From Frankiaceae bacterium (GTDB lineage Bacteria; Actinomycetota; Actinomycetes; Frankiales; Frankiaceae), in assembly GCA_030840885.1 (NCBI GenBank), contig JAVEDQ010000257.1:1-7204 (forward strand): a DNA stretch of 7,204 bases, written 5' to 3'. Made by a program: the position numbers and the translations under genes. The notes under the pieces were generated by a model that searched no databases, was not told the origin of the DNA, and worked only from the letters and a program-made list of their open reading frames with translations. Numbering within the stretch: position 1 is the first letter of the stretch; every line of letters begins with the position of its first letter. This document shows positions 5,251 to 7,204 of this stretch, piece by piece.

Positions 5251-5256
5251 AGTATC
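5251..5256 (-). promoter_or_regulatory. Possible -10 of rmlC, leaderless
   Basis: GATACT on the minus strand matches TATAAT at four of six bases, including the key A2 and T6, and ends six bases before the ATG at 5244. That is the same spacing as for the two genes around 1027-1068. With no Shine-Dalgarno sequence, a leaderless rmlC message is plausible. No -35 element is recognisable. Confidence 0.35.
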
Positions 5257-5284
5257 GACGTCCTGGCGCGTGCGATGATGGGAG

Positions 5285-5378
5285 CCGGTCGGGCACGCGC
5301 TGCGGCCGGCGCCTTCGAAGGGGCAGATCCCCCTGGCCGGAGACCCGGCGACGCTGGTTCACCACCACGCCCGACCGG
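5285..5378 (+). ncRNA. Candidate structured RNA leader upstream of the malic enzyme gene
   Basis: A perfect 10-bp inverted repeat, CCGGTCGGGC (5285-5294) with GCCCGACCGG (5369-5378), closes a 94-base domain. Inside are AGGGG (5319-5323) pairing with CCCCT (5330-5334), GCCGG (5336-5340) with CCGGC (5345-5349) around an AGAC tetraloop, and a short TGG/CCA (5355-5357 with 5362-5364). A GCGC/GCGC pair (5297-5300 with 5309-5312) is possible. The layout of one closing helix around several hairpins is riboswitch-like, and the domain lies about 120 bases before the malic enzyme start. I do not recognise a known riboswitch class: it has a GAAGGGGCAGA stretch loosely like part of the glycine aptamer but lacks the CTCTCAGG side. 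The strand is inferred from position; a role in rmlC control, or a DNA-level site, is possible. Confidence 0.4.
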
Positions 5379-5431
5379 GAATCTGAACCGAACGGACTGC
5401 CCAACCGCAGATCCGAACGAGCCGACGTCGG
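5379..5431 (+). other. Second weak hairpin and 10-bp palindrome in the malic enzyme leader
   Basis: Directly after the closing helix, ATCTG (5381-5385) can pair with CAGAT (5408-5412), with CGG/CCG (5393-5395 with 5405-5407) stacked inside. It is followed by the perfect palindrome CCGACGTCGG (5422-5431). The first could be an expression platform or simple leader structure; the palindrome could be a protein-binding site. No clear promoter is visible on the plus strand in 5245-5497, and the remainder of the gap (5432-5487) shows nothing recognisable. Confidence 0.25.
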
Positions 5432-5488
5432 TCTGTCGTGTCGTGCCCGGTCCCGCGCCGGTGCGTGCACGTCGGCCCGATGCCCTAC

Positions 5489-5493
5489 AGGAG
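5489..5493 (+). promoter_or_regulatory. Ribosome binding site of the malic enzyme gene
   Basis: AGGAG lies four bases before the ATG at 5498 and decides this start over the in-frame ATG at 5438. The longer form would add a Cys/Arg/Pro-rich 20-residue stretch unlike the family. Confidence 0.75.
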
Positions 5494-5497
5494 CGAC

Positions 5498-6694
<1,197 letters not shown>

Positions 6695-6696
6695 GC

Positions 6697-6963
6697 TCAG
6701 CTCGGGGGTGGTGAAGGATCTGTAGGGCCAGGGCCGACGGATCCTTCACAAGTGCCGCCGATGACCGGGAACGCGCTCGACAGCGCTGCTACGACGACGT
6801 CCACCTGCTGGCGACCGCGCCCGTAGTCCACGACGGTCAGCGGCATCCTCGGTCGAGTCGCGACACGAACACGCGTGCCGTGCTGTCCCGGCTCGAGATC
6901 CACCCGGATCACCTCGCCGTAGCTGCGGAACACCAGGACGTAGTGACGCGTGGCGCGGAGCAT
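6697..6963 (-). CDS. Small protein of unknown function following nadE
   Basis: An 88-residue protein I do not recognise. Residues 1-66 (MLRATRHYVLVFRSYGE... through AALSSAF) alternate hydrophobic and charged residues as in a small β-sheet fold, with two basic patches and no Cys pair, signal peptide or membrane helix. Third codon positions are strongly G/C there. From about residue 71 (TCEGSVGPGPTDPSPPPS) the composition turns to Gly/Pro/Ser and third positions become mostly A/T, because this part is written through a terminator-like hairpin (6711-6749). The tail may therefore be a recent extension after loss of an earlier stop. The start lies 12 bases after the nadE stop with only a weak GAGG, so it is probably co-transcribed with nadE. 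It is a probable real gene, but unconfirmed. Confidence 0.6.
   Translation of the reverse strand: MLRATRHYVLVFRSYGEVIRVDLEPGQHGTRVRVATRPRMPLTVVDYGRGRQQVDVVVAALSSAFPVIGGTCEGSVGPGPTDPSPPPS
6711..6749. terminator. Bidirectional terminator-like hairpin between convergent genes
   Basis: GTGAAGGATC (6711-6720) and GATCCTTCAC (6740-6749) are a perfect 10-bp inverted repeat with a 19-base loop, extendable by a T-G pair. It starts 16 bases after the malic enzyme stop and could end transcripts from either side. For the minus-strand gene it falls inside the last codons rather than after the stop. No T tract is present on either side. Confidence 0.7.
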
Positions 6964-6975
6964 GACGACCCAGCC

Positions 6976-7204
6976 TCAGGTGGCCGGACTGTCCGAGGAC
7001 GCCCTCTCCGGGGCCTCGACCTCCGGGTCCGGCTCGACCTGCGCCGCCTTCTCGCGCCAGCGGGACGTGATCGGCAACCGGCGGTCGCGCCCGAATGCCT
7101 TGCTCGTCACCTTCGGGCCCGGGGGGTACTGCCGTCGCTTGTACTCGGCGACGTCGACGAGCCGGACCACGCGCTCGACCGTCTCCTTCGCGTGGCCGGC
7201 GGCC
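6976..7204 (-). CDS. nadE: NAD+ synthase, C-terminal part (runs off the window)
   Basis: NadE amidates nicotinic acid adenine dinucleotide to NAD+ with ATP, using ammonia or glutamine; it is the last step of NAD synthesis. Only the last 76 codons are present. In frame from the edge they read AAGHAKETVERVVRLVDVAEYKRRQ, then the diagnostic YPPGPKVTSKAFGRDRRLPITSRW. This block is highly conserved at the end of NAD+ synthases, where it helps close the NaAD/ATP site. A poorly conserved acidic tail (QVEPDPEVEAPERASSDSPAT) follows. The missing N-terminal part should show whether a nitrilase-type glutaminase domain is fused. The gene is followed after 12 bases by the small gene at 6697-6963. Confidence 0.93.
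   Translation of the reverse strand, partial: AAGHAKETVERVVRLVDVAEYKRRQYPPGPKVTSKAFGRDRRLPITSRWREKAAQVEPDPEVEAPERASSDSPAT

Noticed and set aside
5311..5345. A glycine riboswitch, from GAAGGGGCAGATCCCC
   Set aside because: The matching GGAGAG and CTCTCAGG core strands are missing, and the downstream gene is not a glycine gene. Only a short GC-rich resemblance remains.
5285..5378. A tRNA, including tRNA-Sec, suggested by the long closing helix and GGTTCACC
   Set aside because: The T-loop position after GTTC does not follow RANYC, no anticodon arm or D arm of the right size can be drawn, and no CCA-type end or discriminator fits.

Overview
The window is high-GC (roughly 70%) bacterial DNA with strong G/C bias at third codon positions, short intergenic gaps and apparently leaderless genes. 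The gene set is a SigB/F/G-type sigma factor with its RsbW-like anti-sigma factor, a nickel superoxide dismutase with its dedicated protease, an Rv-like RmlC and an actinobacterial-style NAD+ synthase tail. Together these point to an actinomycete, plausibly of the Pseudonocardiaceae; the family is my inference.

Layout. Positions 1-47 hold the last codons of a plus-strand gene that is otherwise outside the window. A minus-strand lipid kinase of the diacylglycerol kinase family (91-1026) and a plus-strand four-helix membrane protein (1069-1482) diverge from a 42-bp gap. Each has a -10-like hexamer six bases before its start codon, so both transcripts may be leaderless. Next is a minus-strand stress regulation pair, rsbW then sigF (3016 to 1521), joined by an ATGA overlap. 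Upstream of it lie a minus-strand GNAT acetyltransferase (3163-3645) and the Ni-SOD gene sodN (3724-4125), each followed by a hairpin. The Ni-SOD maturation protease sodX (4265-4666) diverges from sodN across a 139-bp control region with two perfect inverted repeats. sodX converges on and overlaps, by 55 bp, an orphan rmlC (4612-5244).

The longest gene-free gap is 5245-5497 (253 bp), between rmlC and a plus-strand malic enzyme (5498-6694). It contains a 10-bp perfect inverted repeat enclosing several smaller hairpins, which looks like a structured RNA leader. The malic enzyme ends two bases from the stop of a convergent small gene of unknown function (6697-6963). A strong hairpin sits inside the last codons of that small gene, and it follows the 3' end of nadE, which runs off the right edge.

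How the parts work together. SodN is made as a propeptide whose nickel-binding His must be exposed by SodX, so the divergent pair is a functional unit. RsbW and SigF form a partner-switching stress module, and no anti-anti-sigma gene is visible here. Everything else looks like housekeeping. I see no mobile element, CRISPR array, tRNA or rRNA, and no clearly new multi-gene system. The observations most worth checking are the structured leader before the malic enzyme gene, the inverted repeat at the sodN promoter, and the read-through C-terminus of the small gene after nadE.
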